Below are positions 7,968 to 16,519 of a stretch of 64,000 bases of DNA, in pieces; the first letter of the stretch is position 1, and every line of letters begins with the position of its first letter. Below the pieces are notes generated by a model, which worked only from the letters and a program-made list of their open reading frames with translations, did not search any database and had not been told where the DNA came from. Source of the DNA: Arthrobacter sp. Alg241-R88 (GTDB lineage: Bacteria > Actinomycetota > Actinomycetes > Actinomycetales > Micrococcaceae); NCBI RefSeq assembly GCF_900537115.1, contig NZ_UNRG01000010.1, positions 62,001 to 126,000 on the forward strand, in the 5' to 3' direction. The position numbers were made by a program, and so were the translations under genes.

Positions 7968-9011
7968 ATGGAAAACGAAGGTACTGCAGTGGCTCGGAAG
8001 CATGTAGGGCTGGCACGGTGGGCAGCTGCCTCCATTGCACTATTGGCGATGGGGCTGGCAGGATGCACGCAAACTGAGCCTTCAGCCCCAGCGCCCTCGG
8101 CCACCGCCGCACCGGAAGTGACAACGGCCAGCAACGGAAAGCCTCCGCTACGCGGGGAAGCGGTGGCCGACTCGTTCGGCAACGTGGATTACTACACCAC
8201 GGTCTCCGGCGACACCCTCGCCAGTGTGGCTGCCGCTTACAACCTTTCAGAGGCAAAGGTCGCTGAATTCAACGGACTCCAGCCGGGTTCACCCGTGAGC
8301 CCGGGTACAAAACTCCGGTTGCTTCCCGCTGAACCGATAATTGGGGCAAAGGGCGCAGCCACAGTTGACGCGAACGGCATCCCAACCAGTTACAAGGTGG
8401 AAACCGGAGACACCTTAAGTGGCATTACGTACCGGTTCAACCTCACCCAGGAACAGTTAGCCGAAGCCAACAAGGTCCCGTTCACCTACGAAAAAGGTGG
8501 CACCTACTTCATCCAGGCCGGACACGTTATCCAGCTCCAGAAAAACCCCGTGCACAGCCGGTCAGGCAAGGGAACAACAGTCACCAACTCGTTCGGCCAG
8601 GCCATCTACTACACCACCGTGGACGGTGCCTCTTTCGACAGCCTCGGATACAAATTCCGCTCCACTACCGAACAGATCCTGCTGTACAACCCGTCACTCA
8701 AGGCCAACGAGCCGATCCCGGCGGGACGCAAAGTGCGGTTGATACCCGGCGAACTCAAGATCGAGGGCGCGCAGGGCACGTTCACTGCCGATGCCGAAGG
8801 AATTCCACTCACCTACACCACAGCCCCCGGCGACACGGAGCGCCAAATTGCGTTCCGATTCAGCATCACCGACCTGCGAGCAGCGAACCGCCCGACCACC
8901 GGCACAGGCGGAACCTGGTACGAAGCTGTTGACCTGCCAACAGGGGAATTAGTACCCGGACAGACCATAAGCCTCGCGCTGGACAAGCCCATCAACAAAC
9001 CAGGCCTTTAG
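7968..9011 (+). CDS. LysM-like lipoprotein
   Basis: An exported 347-residue lipoprotein with signal segment and lipobox (ALLAMGLAGC, Cys about residue 33). Three to four LysM-type segments follow: DYYTTVSGDTLASVAAAYNLSEAKVAEFNG, TSYKVETGDTLSGITYRFNLTQEQLAEANK (each given here only as landmarks within about 78-107 and 143-172), and weaker copies at about 205-250 and 275-320. LysM modules bind peptidoglycan, so this is probably a wall-associated protein on the outer membrane face. The start chosen is ATG 7968 behind GGGGGGA. An upstream in-frame start at 7941 lacks a ribosome site. No catalytic domain is seen. Confidence 0.8.
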   Translation: MENEGTAVARKHVGLARWAAASIALLAMGLAGCTQTEPSAPAPSATAAPEVTTASNGKPPLRGEAVADSFGNVDYYTTVSGDTLASVAAAYNLSEAKVAEFNGLQPGSPVSPGTKLRLLPAEPIIGAKGAATVDANGIPTSYKVETGDTLSGITYRFNLTQEQLAEANKVPFTYEKGGTYFIQAGHVIQLQKNPVHSRSGKGTTVTNSFGQAIYYTTVDGASFDSLGYKFRSTTEQILLYNPSLKANEPIPAGRKVRLIPGELKIEGAQGTFTADAEGIPLTYTTAPGDTERQIAFRFSITDLRAANRPTTGTGGTWYEAVDLPTGELVPGQTISLALDKPINKPGL

Positions 9012-9041
9012 ACCTCAGGGATCCAGCAGCTCCGAGCTGGA

Positions 9042-9215
9042 CTACTCACCAGGACCCGTTTCTCCTTTGGGCGGCGCGGTGCGTCGCAGCTCAGCTATGC
9101 GCAGCCGAAGGAAGGTGATCACCAGGATCAGGACGTAGACGGCCAAACCGATCAGCACAGCCATCACGGCAATGTAGAGCACGGCCAGGATACCGAAGCC
9201 TGGAGCGGGGTTCAC
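9042..9215 (-). CDS. Small single-pass membrane protein
   Basis: A 57-residue frame starts at GTG 9215 behind a perfect GGAGGT (9220-9225 on the plus strand). It reads MNPAPGFGILAVLYIAVMAV at the N-terminus and contains one long hydrophobic helix (about 8-36), then a basic/polar tail (RLRIAELRRTAPPKGE). The stop is 9042-9044. It follows the lipoprotein gene by 14 bases and is probably cotranscribed with it. Hydrophobic pattern, ribosome site and spacing support a real gene. Function unknown. Confidence 0.7.
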   Translation of the reverse strand: MNPAPGFGILAVLYIAVMAVLIGLAVYVLILVITFLRLRIAELRRTAPPKGETGPGE

Positions 9216-9229
9216 GGTTACCTCCGGCC

Positions 9230-9685
9230 TTAAGGATTGGCCCCGTGGGGCCTCTCCCGGTTTGAGCTGCCGGTGGCATCGTAAATGGGTTCCCCATTCT
9301 GGTTCACCGGGAAGCTCTCTATGACGTCACCTGTCGCTGTCTCAATGATGACCACAGAGTCTGCAGGCCAGGCGGGGTCGGGGACAACGGTGAAATCAAC
9401 ATCAGCGACGTTGGTGACTTTGCCCGCGTCGTTCATCGAGCGGTTGAAAGCATCAACAACTTGCCCGGTCCTGGTGTTTACCGCCACGGTTTCCTGGGGG
9501 AGCCCTGAGACGTCACCGGACAAGGGGGTCGCGTTCCACCAACCCTCGTACCCGCCCACGGTTGTGGGGCGTTCAACCTCGGCCGCCGCTGCCGGCGTGG
9601 CGTTGGGCGGGGCGGTTGCCCCGCTAGCGCAGCCAGCCAATGCAATGACAGCAGCAATTCCAATGAGTCCCAGTCTTACCCGCAT
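9230..9685 (-). CDS. Secreted lipoprotein of unknown function
   Basis: A 151-residue protein with short basic N-terminus, hydrophobic segment and lipobox ALAGC (Cys about residue 19). It has a Pro/Ala/Thr linker and one small compact domain (about 45-140; NTRTGQVVDAFNRSM, VVPDPAWPADSVVIIETATG). Start ATG 9685 follows GGGGGAAGTT; an upstream in-frame start at 9712 has no ribosome site. No family was recognised. It is convergent with the LysM lipoprotein and upstream of the small membrane protein. Confidence 0.7.
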   Translation of the reverse strand: MRVRLGLIGIAAVIALAGCASGATAPPNATPAAAAEVERPTTVGGYEGWWNATPLSGDVSGLPQETVAVNTRTGQVVDAFNRSMNDAGKVTNVADVDFTVVPDPAWPADSVVIIETATGDVIESFPVNQNGEPIYDATGSSNRERPHGANP

Positions 9686-9977
9686 AACTTCCCCCAAAGC
9701 TGATTCCGACAAACTGCACCAGGCAAAGACCCCTGCTCAGGTGCTGCTCGTCCTAAGCCTAGGGGACAGCGTCTCTGAGGCCGACGGCCAGCCCGGACCG
9801 CGACCGGCCGGAACGGTGATTAGCACCCTCCTGCAAGGTGACACCAGGCGATGCTGACACTTGCTGCAAGTGCAGACGACTTATCGATATGAGACCCGGA
9901 GCGCTCCGCTCCGTGGTTTGGGGGCGAGCAGTGCGGTGTCCTTAAGAAGCGAGCGGTCGGGGAAACTCACCCGGCTG

Positions 9978-11258
9978 TTAGTTGCGGGGTTCGCAGGATT
10001 GCTCGGGACCGTAGTGCAGCCAGTCCGGCAAAGCGGTAGTGAACGCCTCCCGGACTGCGGGTGTGTTGGTGACGGTCCAGTCCACCCTGCCTTTGACCTC
10101 AACCTCTTCTTTGTGCCATTCGAACCAGTTGATCATTTTCAGTTGCGGGAACCGGGCGGCCGTGGCGGGGTCGAAGAGCTGGCTCCACCACGCTTGCTTG
10201 ATGGCCAGTTCAGCTTCCCCGATGGTTCCAGGGGCGAAGAGCGCGGCCGTTTCCGGGATCGCGACAGGTTTGCCGTGCGCCTCCCCGTAGACCTGGTAGA
10301 AATCCGGGAGCAGGGTATCGTCGCCGTTGGCGCCGGCGTAGTTGCCCGTGAGCTGGTCAACGAACTTCAGAGGTTCCGGAATCTCGTTTTCACCCCAGGG
10401 GTAGTCTGCGCCCCAGTGGTAAAGGGACATGCCGACCCAGTCCACCGCGTCATCACCCGGGTAGTAGGGCGCGTAGGAGTCATCGCCCATGCTCAGCACC
10501 CCGTCCGCGTCGGTGTCCAGGGCAGCGAAATCGGGCGTACCCGGTTTGGCTTCGTACTGCCCGCCGGCGAACGGGTATCCCCCGCCGTAGTTCGGTGCCC
10601 ACATCATCGCCGAGCCCGGCGCACGGGTGTGGACTGCCTCCGCCATGGTCCGGTACGCCTGGATGTACTGGGCCGGCTGTTGCGACCAGGGGTACCAGGA
10701 GCCGTTCATTTCATGCGCGAACCGGACGATCACCGGGACGCCGTCGTCATTGAATTCCGCCAGATCAGCTGCCAGCGCCGCCGCCGATTCCGGGGTGACC
10801 GAGGCGAGCCCATTCATGGGTTCCAGGGTCAACAGCATCATCTGCCCGTGGGCGCGGATCTGCTCAACGGCCCGTTGCAGGTCAACCTTCTCCTGCTGTG
10901 TGTAGGGGAACCCGGTGAAGGACACGCTGACTGCCGGCTTGTGCCCGAGGTCCGCGGCGTAGCCGGCAAGTGGTTTGGCGTGCCAGTCAAGGTTCACACC
11001 GAACAGCGCGCCGCTGGCGGGTACCAGTTCCGCCCGGTCCGCAGCCCGGCAAAGGGGTCCGCTTGGCGTGGTTGCGGGGGCCTGGTTCTGTTGCTGGTTC
11101 TGCTCCTTCGCCCTGGCGGACACGCTGGTGTAGATGCCGGCACCACCGATGCCCCCAGCGACCAGGGCGACAACCCCGGCGAGGACGAAAGCCTGCCGGG
11201 TCTCCGATCCGCCTTTCTCCTTTTGTTTGCGGTTCCCCTTCGGAGTTCCCTCTGACAT
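9978..11258 (-). CDS. Membrane-anchored GH26-like glycoside hydrolase
   Basis: A 426-residue protein with a basic cytosolic start, one membrane or signal segment (about 23-48, FVLAGVVALVAGGIGGAGIYT) and a glycosidase domain (about 75-420). RFAHEMNGSWYPW is the acid/base motif of GH26-type beta-mannanases and relatives, and KPVAIPETA carries the probable nucleophile Glu. Aromatic-rich motifs (WAPNYGGGYPF, MSLYHWG) fit a sugar-binding cleft. It probably acts outside the cell on beta-mannan or a similar polysaccharide. Start ATG 11258 is preferred over 11312, which would add 18 residues before the basic N-terminus. Confidence 0.8.
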   Translation of the reverse strand: MSEGTPKGNRKQKEKGGSETRQAFVLAGVVALVAGGIGGAGIYTSVSARAKEQNQQQNQAPATTPSGPLCRAADRAELVPASGALFGVNLDWHAKPLAGYAADLGHKPAVSVSFTGFPYTQQEKVDLQRAVEQIRAHGQMMLLTLEPMNGLASVTPESAAALAADLAEFNDDGVPVIVRFAHEMNGSWYPWSQQPAQYIQAYRTMAEAVHTRAPGSAMMWAPNYGGGYPFAGGQYEAKPGTPDFAALDTDADGVLSMGDDSYAPYYPGDDAVDWVGMSLYHWGADYPWGENEIPEPLKFVDQLTGNYAGANGDDTLLPDFYQVYGEAHGKPVAIPETAALFAPGTIGEAELAIKQAWWSQLFDPATAARFPQLKMINWFEWHKEEVEVKGRVDWTVTNTPAVREAFTTALPDWLHYGPEQSCEPRN

Positions 11259-11439
11259 TCGTGCGCTACCCCTCTGACCTGCGGTTTTACCCAATCCTAT
11301 TAGGACCGTCACAGGACGAATTTTGGGGCACAGTCAGTAGAGGGTGTTTCCGCTTTGCTTTCAACTGGATGACCTTTGGCTTCTGTACACTCACTCCATA
11401 TCTAACTGTGAATACTCCTGAATCCGAGGAGGCCCCCTG

Positions 11440-12003
11440 TTGAACGACGAAACGGGCCAAAGCGACCAGACCAACCCTGAGCCGCCTACCGTTGGTGACG
11501 AGACGGCCACTTTGCTGGGATTTTTGGAGCGGCAGAGGTCGACCTTCGCATGGAAAACCGGCGCGCTTGACGAGGCTGGCTTACGGGCCACTTTGGCTCC
11601 CTCGGCGATGACTCTGGGCGGCCTGCTCAAGCACTTGGCCCGTTTCGAGGACGACATGTCCACTGAGTGGCTTCATGGCCGCAGGCAACTGCCCCCGTGG
11701 AACGCCGTGGACTGGGATGCCGACCCTGACTGGGACTGGAACTCAGCCAGCCAGGATTCTCCCGAAGAGCTCTATGCAAGGTGGCGCGATGCAGTGGTCC
11801 GCTCCCGTGCCCTATTCGCGGAGGCGCTTGCGGAAGGCGGTCCGGGCCGCCAGGGCACAATTGCTTCTAACCCCGAGATCGAGCTTCCCACTCTGCGCTA
11901 CATCCTGCTCAACATGATTGAGGAATACGCACGTCACAACGGCCATGCCGACCTTCTTCGGGAGTCGGTGGACGGTCTCGTGGGACAAGACCCACCGGCT
12001 TAA
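11440..12003 (+). CDS. DinB/DUF664-family protein
   Basis: A 187-residue four-helix DinB-like protein; this superfamily includes mycothiol-dependent transferases and many of unknown substrate. His residues in GLLKHLARFEDD and EEYARHNGHADLLRE form the usual metal-binding triad. ETATLLGFLERQRSTFAWK is the characteristic first helix. Start is TTG 11440 with GGAGG six bases ahead. A role in thiol-dependent detoxification is plausible but unproven. Confidence 0.8.
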   Translation: MNDETGQSDQTNPEPPTVGDETATLLGFLERQRSTFAWKTGALDEAGLRATLAPSAMTLGGLLKHLARFEDDMSTEWLHGRRQLPPWNAVDWDADPDWDWNSASQDSPEELYARWRDAVVRSRALFAEALAEGGPGRQGTIASNPEIELPTLRYILLNMIEEYARHNGHADLLRESVDGLVGQDPPA

Positions 12004-12021
12004 CGAAGCGAAAGGCACGTC

Positions 12022-12208
12022 ATGCTGCACAAAGTCGCTGAGGGCGTTCTGGTCGGATCGCGCGTATGTGCAGGCCCTGCACGACGGCGGCGTTCCCGAC
12101 GACCCGCGGGTGGGCCCATCGGCCCCGTTGGATTGGCTGCCGGACGTGCATCACTGGCAGCTCCAGCGGCTCGCCCAAAAGGGCGAGACAGCCGGAACGA
12201 CCGGATAG
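12022..12208 (+). pseudogene. Remnant of an MBL-fold hydrolase gene (internal deletion)
   Basis: ATG 12022 opens as MLHKVAEGVLV, which looks like the start of an MBL-fold hydrolase. About 15 codons on, coding character switches to the next frame, giving SDRAYVQALHDGGVPDDPRVGPSAPLDWLPDVHHWQLQRLA and a TAG at 12206; this resembles the C-terminal tail of the same kind of protein (segment described at about 12056-12208). The middle, with the HxHxDH motif, is missing. The simplest reading is a large out-of-frame internal deletion. The family assignment of both ends is from memory of related sequences. Confidence 0.45.
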
Positions 12209-12347
12209 CGAGGACATATCGGGGCGGCTAAGGCGGCGGTGCTCTGGGCAGGGCGGCAGGAAGGTTAACTGTGCGCGAACGGTGTCAGTAACTATGCCCG
12301 CTGGCCTGGGTTGGCGCTTTCCCTCAGATACCAGCACAGTGGAACGC

Positions 12348-12731
12348 ATGAATTCGTTTACCGCGTCGCACGAAGATGGGATTTTGCGGCTGCATTGGCG
12401 GCCAGGAGTGTTCGTCACTTACGAAATTGCAGTCCAGGCTGCCCGCACCCTGGAGGAACTCAGCGGCGGGCAGGCCCTGCCCATTCTCGTGGATATCACC
12501 GGAGTGACCGGGCTGAGCCCGGAGGCACGGGCAGGCATGATCGCCTACCGGGGTTTCTCCGTAGTGGCTCTCGTGGGTGACCATCCCATGGGCACCGTGC
12601 TCGCGGCATTCGCCCGGCAATCCCCCACTCCCTCCGCGTACTTCACCAGCCAGCCGGAAGCCCTGCAATGGCTCTCCGAGCAGAACGGGCACCTGATGGC
12701 ATCCGGCGGTTCGCCGAAAACGGGCCTTTAG
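12348..12731 (+). CDS. SpoIIAA/STAS-like small protein, copy 1
   Basis: A 127-residue soluble protein with alternating strand/helix pattern resembling SpoIIAA-like folds: ILRLHWRPGVFVTYEIA, LPILVDITGVTGLSPEAR and the C-terminal YFTSQPEALQWLSEQ. The start is taken as ATG 12348; the frame is open further upstream but that part lacks coding character. It ends 8 bases before the start of its paralogue. Function unknown; a partner-switch or membrane-recruitment role is only a fold-based guess. Confidence 0.65.
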   Translation: MNSFTASHEDGILRLHWRPGVFVTYEIAVQAARTLEELSGGQALPILVDITGVTGLSPEARAGMIAYRGFSVVALVGDHPMGTVLAAFARQSPTPSAYFTSQPEALQWLSEQNGHLMASGGSPKTGL

Positions 12732-12739
12732 GAGACGCC

Positions 12740-13120
12740 GTGGAAGAGGACGCACATGATGACGTCATCGGGACCATAGAGCTCTGCGGGCAGATCCTGT
12801 GCCTGAAGTGGGTTCCCGGTGCCGTAGTCAGGGAAAGCGACGCGAAAGCACTGATGCAGCGTGCGTCCGACCTCAGTGCAGGGCGGACGCTTCCGCTGCT
12901 GGTTGAAATGACCGGCATGACATGGATTGACCGGCGTGCACAGGAAGCCTTCGCCTCCTCCTGGCCGCTCACCCGGGCAGCAATCGTCGGAACCTCGGCC
13001 GTAGACGAAGCCATAGCCCGCTTCTACATGGCACGGCACCATCCGGCCCACCCCACCCGGTTCTTTACTTCCCAGGGTGAAGCGCTTGCTTGGCTGACTG
13101 AAGATTCTGCGCAGCCGTAA
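12740..13120 (+). CDS. SpoIIAA/STAS-like small protein, copy 2
   Basis: A 126-residue paralogue of the preceding gene. LPLLVEMTGMTWIDRRAQ and RFFTSQGEALAWLTE match LPILVDITGVT and YFTSQPEALQWL in copy 1 at equal positions. The start is GTG 12740 with AGGAG that overlaps the previous stop codon, so the two are a tandem duplication expressed together. An upstream ATG at 12668 lies inside copy 1 and is rejected. Retention of two diverged copies suggests they act together or as a heterodimer. Confidence 0.7.
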   Translation: MEEDAHDDVIGTIELCGQILCLKWVPGAVVRESDAKALMQRASDLSAGRTLPLLVEMTGMTWIDRRAQEAFASSWPLTRAAIVGTSAVDEAIARFYMARHHPAHPTRFFTSQGEALAWLTEDSAQP

Positions 13121-13227
13121 TCACCCTTTTCCTATCAAAACGTGCAGCCTACGATGAAGTCCTCGCGGCCCTTTCCCATCAAAAGGGGCCGAGGGCATAA
13201 GAAACGATCAGAAAGGAAACTGGCACC

Positions 13228-13428
13228 ATGGCCGAAACTCCGAACCCGATCCAGATACAAAAGTTCCTCGGCGGCGTGGACTATCCCGCAAGCCGTGACG
13301 CCTTGCTGTCCAGCGCCAAGGACTCCGGCGCTGACAACAACGTGATCCAGGCCCTGGAAGCCATTCCCGACAAGGAGTACGACAGCCCCACGGCCGTCAG
13401 TTCAGCGGTTTCGGACAGCAACTCCTGA
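13228..13428 (+). CDS. DUF2795-like small protein
   Basis: A 66-residue acidic protein: IQIQKFLGGVDYPASRDALLSSA and NNVIQALEAIPDKEYDSPT match the DUF2795 pattern, a short helical domain common in actinobacteria. Start ATG 13228 follows GAAAGGAA. Function unknown. Confidence 0.75.
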   Translation: MAETPNPIQIQKFLGGVDYPASRDALLSSAKDSGADNNVIQALEAIPDKEYDSPTAVSSAVSDSNS

Positions 13429-13466
13429 ACCGGACTGGCCCGTTCCTTTCCGGCTAGTATTCGGGA

Positions 13467-13615
13467 ATGGGACTAATCATCACACTGCTTGTCATTTGGC
13501 TCGTTCTATCGATCCTTGGCTTCATCATCGAAGGCCTGCTGTGGCTTGCGCTTATCGGCCTGGTGCTGTTCGCTGCCACCGCAGCGTGGGGCTGGGTGAA
13601 ACGAAAAGCCCGGAC

Positions 13616-13619
<4 letters not shown>
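13467..13619 (+). CDS. 50-residue hydrophobic membrane protein
   Basis: ATG 13467 to TGA 13617-13619 encodes MGLIITLLVIWLVLSILGFI at the N-terminus and a basic end, WGWVKRKART. It is almost wholly hydrophobic, with two short membrane segments, and resembles a family of ~50-residue hydrophobic proteins found across actinobacteria. Its stop overlaps the ATG of the kinase gene (ATGA), so the two are translationally coupled. Function unknown; coupling suggests a link to kinase signalling. Confidence 0.7.
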
Positions 13620-14925
<1,306 letters not shown>

Positions 14926-14929
<4 letters not shown>

Positions 14930-15411
14930 ACCGCACTCCCCTGCGAAGACTGCTGACCGGAGTTGTGGCCGCCGCCCTGGGCGTGTCGCTCCTGACGTCC
15001 TGCGCTGGTCAACCCGATTTGGACGACGCCGTGGCGGCGCAACTGCAAACCCGGGTGGCCGCGGCGAAAGAGCGGGCCGCGCAGCAGGACTTTCCCGCAG
15101 TGCTGGCCGAGCTGGGGCAGCTGAGCCAGGAGGTGGCAACAGCCGCCGGGCAGGGCCGGATAACGCAGCAGCGCCGAAGCAGGATCGAGGCTGCCATCGG
15201 TACCATCAGGCGCGACCTGGAAGCATCCCTCGCGCCGGCACCCTCAGCCACAGCCCCCGCGACTGCACCCCAGCTGACCGAGGACCAGCAGGAGCAGGCG
15301 GAAGAGGCACAAAAGGAAGCCGAGGAGGAGCGCGAGAAAGCCCAGAAGGAAGCCGAAAAACAGCGCGAAGACGCGCAGAAAGAGGCCGAAAAGCAGCGGG
15401 ACAACCGCTGA
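14926..15411 (+). CDS. Coiled-coil lipoprotein coupled to the Ser/Thr kinase
   Basis: A 161-residue lipoprotein: signal with lipobox LLTSCAG (Cys about 26), a helical domain (30-105) and a highly charged C-terminus of repeated Q-K-E-A-E-K/E units (about 123-161) typical of a long coiled coil. ATG 14926 overlaps the kinase stop as ATGA. As the kinase has a short outer tail and no sensor domain, this exported partner could supply sensing or bind the envelope; that is inference from coupling. Confidence 0.75.
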
Positions 15412-15610
15412 CTGGACTGCTCCCCCACTGCTCCGCGTCCCAGCCCTGAACCCGGTGAGCAGCTTGGGATTTCCTTGGGGGCCTCGGGTCCACAGCGTCT
15501 AGGTTTTCCGCAAGGCGGTGGCTTCAAGCTGTGGTTATCTGGCTGGGGAGTTGGGCCCCCATAACTCATTCCGGTCAGTGCGCCGGGCCAGGCATCCTAG
15601 CCCCCATGTG

Positions 15611-16444
15611 ATGCCCAGCCCGGCGGCCAGGTCTCCCGCTCCACGACGTGAACAGCCCATCCGTGCCGTCCGTCGCTGGGGCGCGTCACGGATTGGACTG
15701 CGGAACGTGCCCATCATCAGCAATGTCGCCTGGGACGGACGGCTCAAGGCTTTCAAGGGCAGGGACACTGCCCACTACATCGAGACGGTCAAAGCTGCGG
15801 CCAGCCGCTGCGGGGCGTGCCTGCTGCCTTTCGGCCCCGGGGCTGTCCTGTCCCTGTCGGTGATCATCACCGAAGGCCGCAGCCTGGAGGGCACACCGTC
15901 CCTCACCTTCGATCCTGTTGTCTGCCATCTGCAGTGCCAGGAACCCGGGCTGACTGTGCGTGAAGAGTTGGGTGCGGTGGAGAAGGTGACCTCCATTGGT
16001 GCCCGGCTGGTCCTGAGCGGCGCGGGGCCCGGGGCGGACATTCCCGTGCTGGCCTACACCCTGGTTCCGAATGTTGTTATCGGCGAACCGGGCGGGGAGA
16101 AGACGTCGGCGCTGGTCTCGGTCCTGCTCAACCACGGATTCCAGATGTCTTTCAGCGCCAGCTACAGCGACATTCTTCAGCGGGCTGCCCCTGCCGGGAA
16201 CACCTGCACGTGCACCGTGGCCGATGGTGGAACAGTCCAATTGCATGTTGACGGACTCCTGATGTGTTCCCAGCAACTGGACAGAAGGAACCGCCTCGAT
16301 GCCGTATGGCTGCAAGCAGCCGGCGCAGGACGGGTCCTGGTGATCAGCGGCGACAACCTGAGATTCACGGAAACTGACCTGGAGCTGACAGCAGCTGCCC
16401 GCCTCGGCACACTCGTCACCGGTATTGTCCCTGCGTCCTGGTAA
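15611..16444 (+). CDS. Hypothetical protein
   Basis: A frame of about 277 residues from ATG 15611 (GTG 15608 and a later GTG near 15707 are alternatives; none has a convincing ribosome site). The part after residue 30 looks coding and beta-rich (NVPIISNVAWDGRLKAFKG, LVVLSGAGPGAD-like stretches, DGGTVQLHVDGLLMCSQQ, AAGAGRVLVISGDNLRF). It has five or six cysteines and no signal peptide. The first 30 residues are Pro/Arg-rich and may be untranslated. No family recognised. Ends 75 bases before kdpD. Confidence 0.5.
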   Translation: MPSPAARSPAPRREQPIRAVRRWGASRIGLRNVPIISNVAWDGRLKAFKGRDTAHYIETVKAAASRCGACLLPFGPGAVLSLSVIITEGRSLEGTPSLTFDPVVCHLQCQEPGLTVREELGAVEKVTSIGARLVLSGAGPGADIPVLAYTLVPNVVIGEPGGEKTSALVSVLLNHGFQMSFSASYSDILQRAAPAGNTCTCTVADGGTVQLHVDGLLMCSQQLDRRNRLDAVWLQAAGAGRVLVISGDNLRFTETDLELTAAARLGTLVTGIVPASW

Positions 16445-16519
16445 CCAGTTATGGGCCCTGCCGGCCGATGAACTACGGGCCTGGAGCCGGGGTGGCCCCG
16501 CGGAGGGAACAATGGAGCC

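Noticed and set aside
11918-12208. Intact 96-aa gene starting inside the DinB-like gene
   Set aside because: The first 35 codons overlap the DinB-like gene and lack codon bias; only the tail looks coding, so a pseudogene remnant is preferred.
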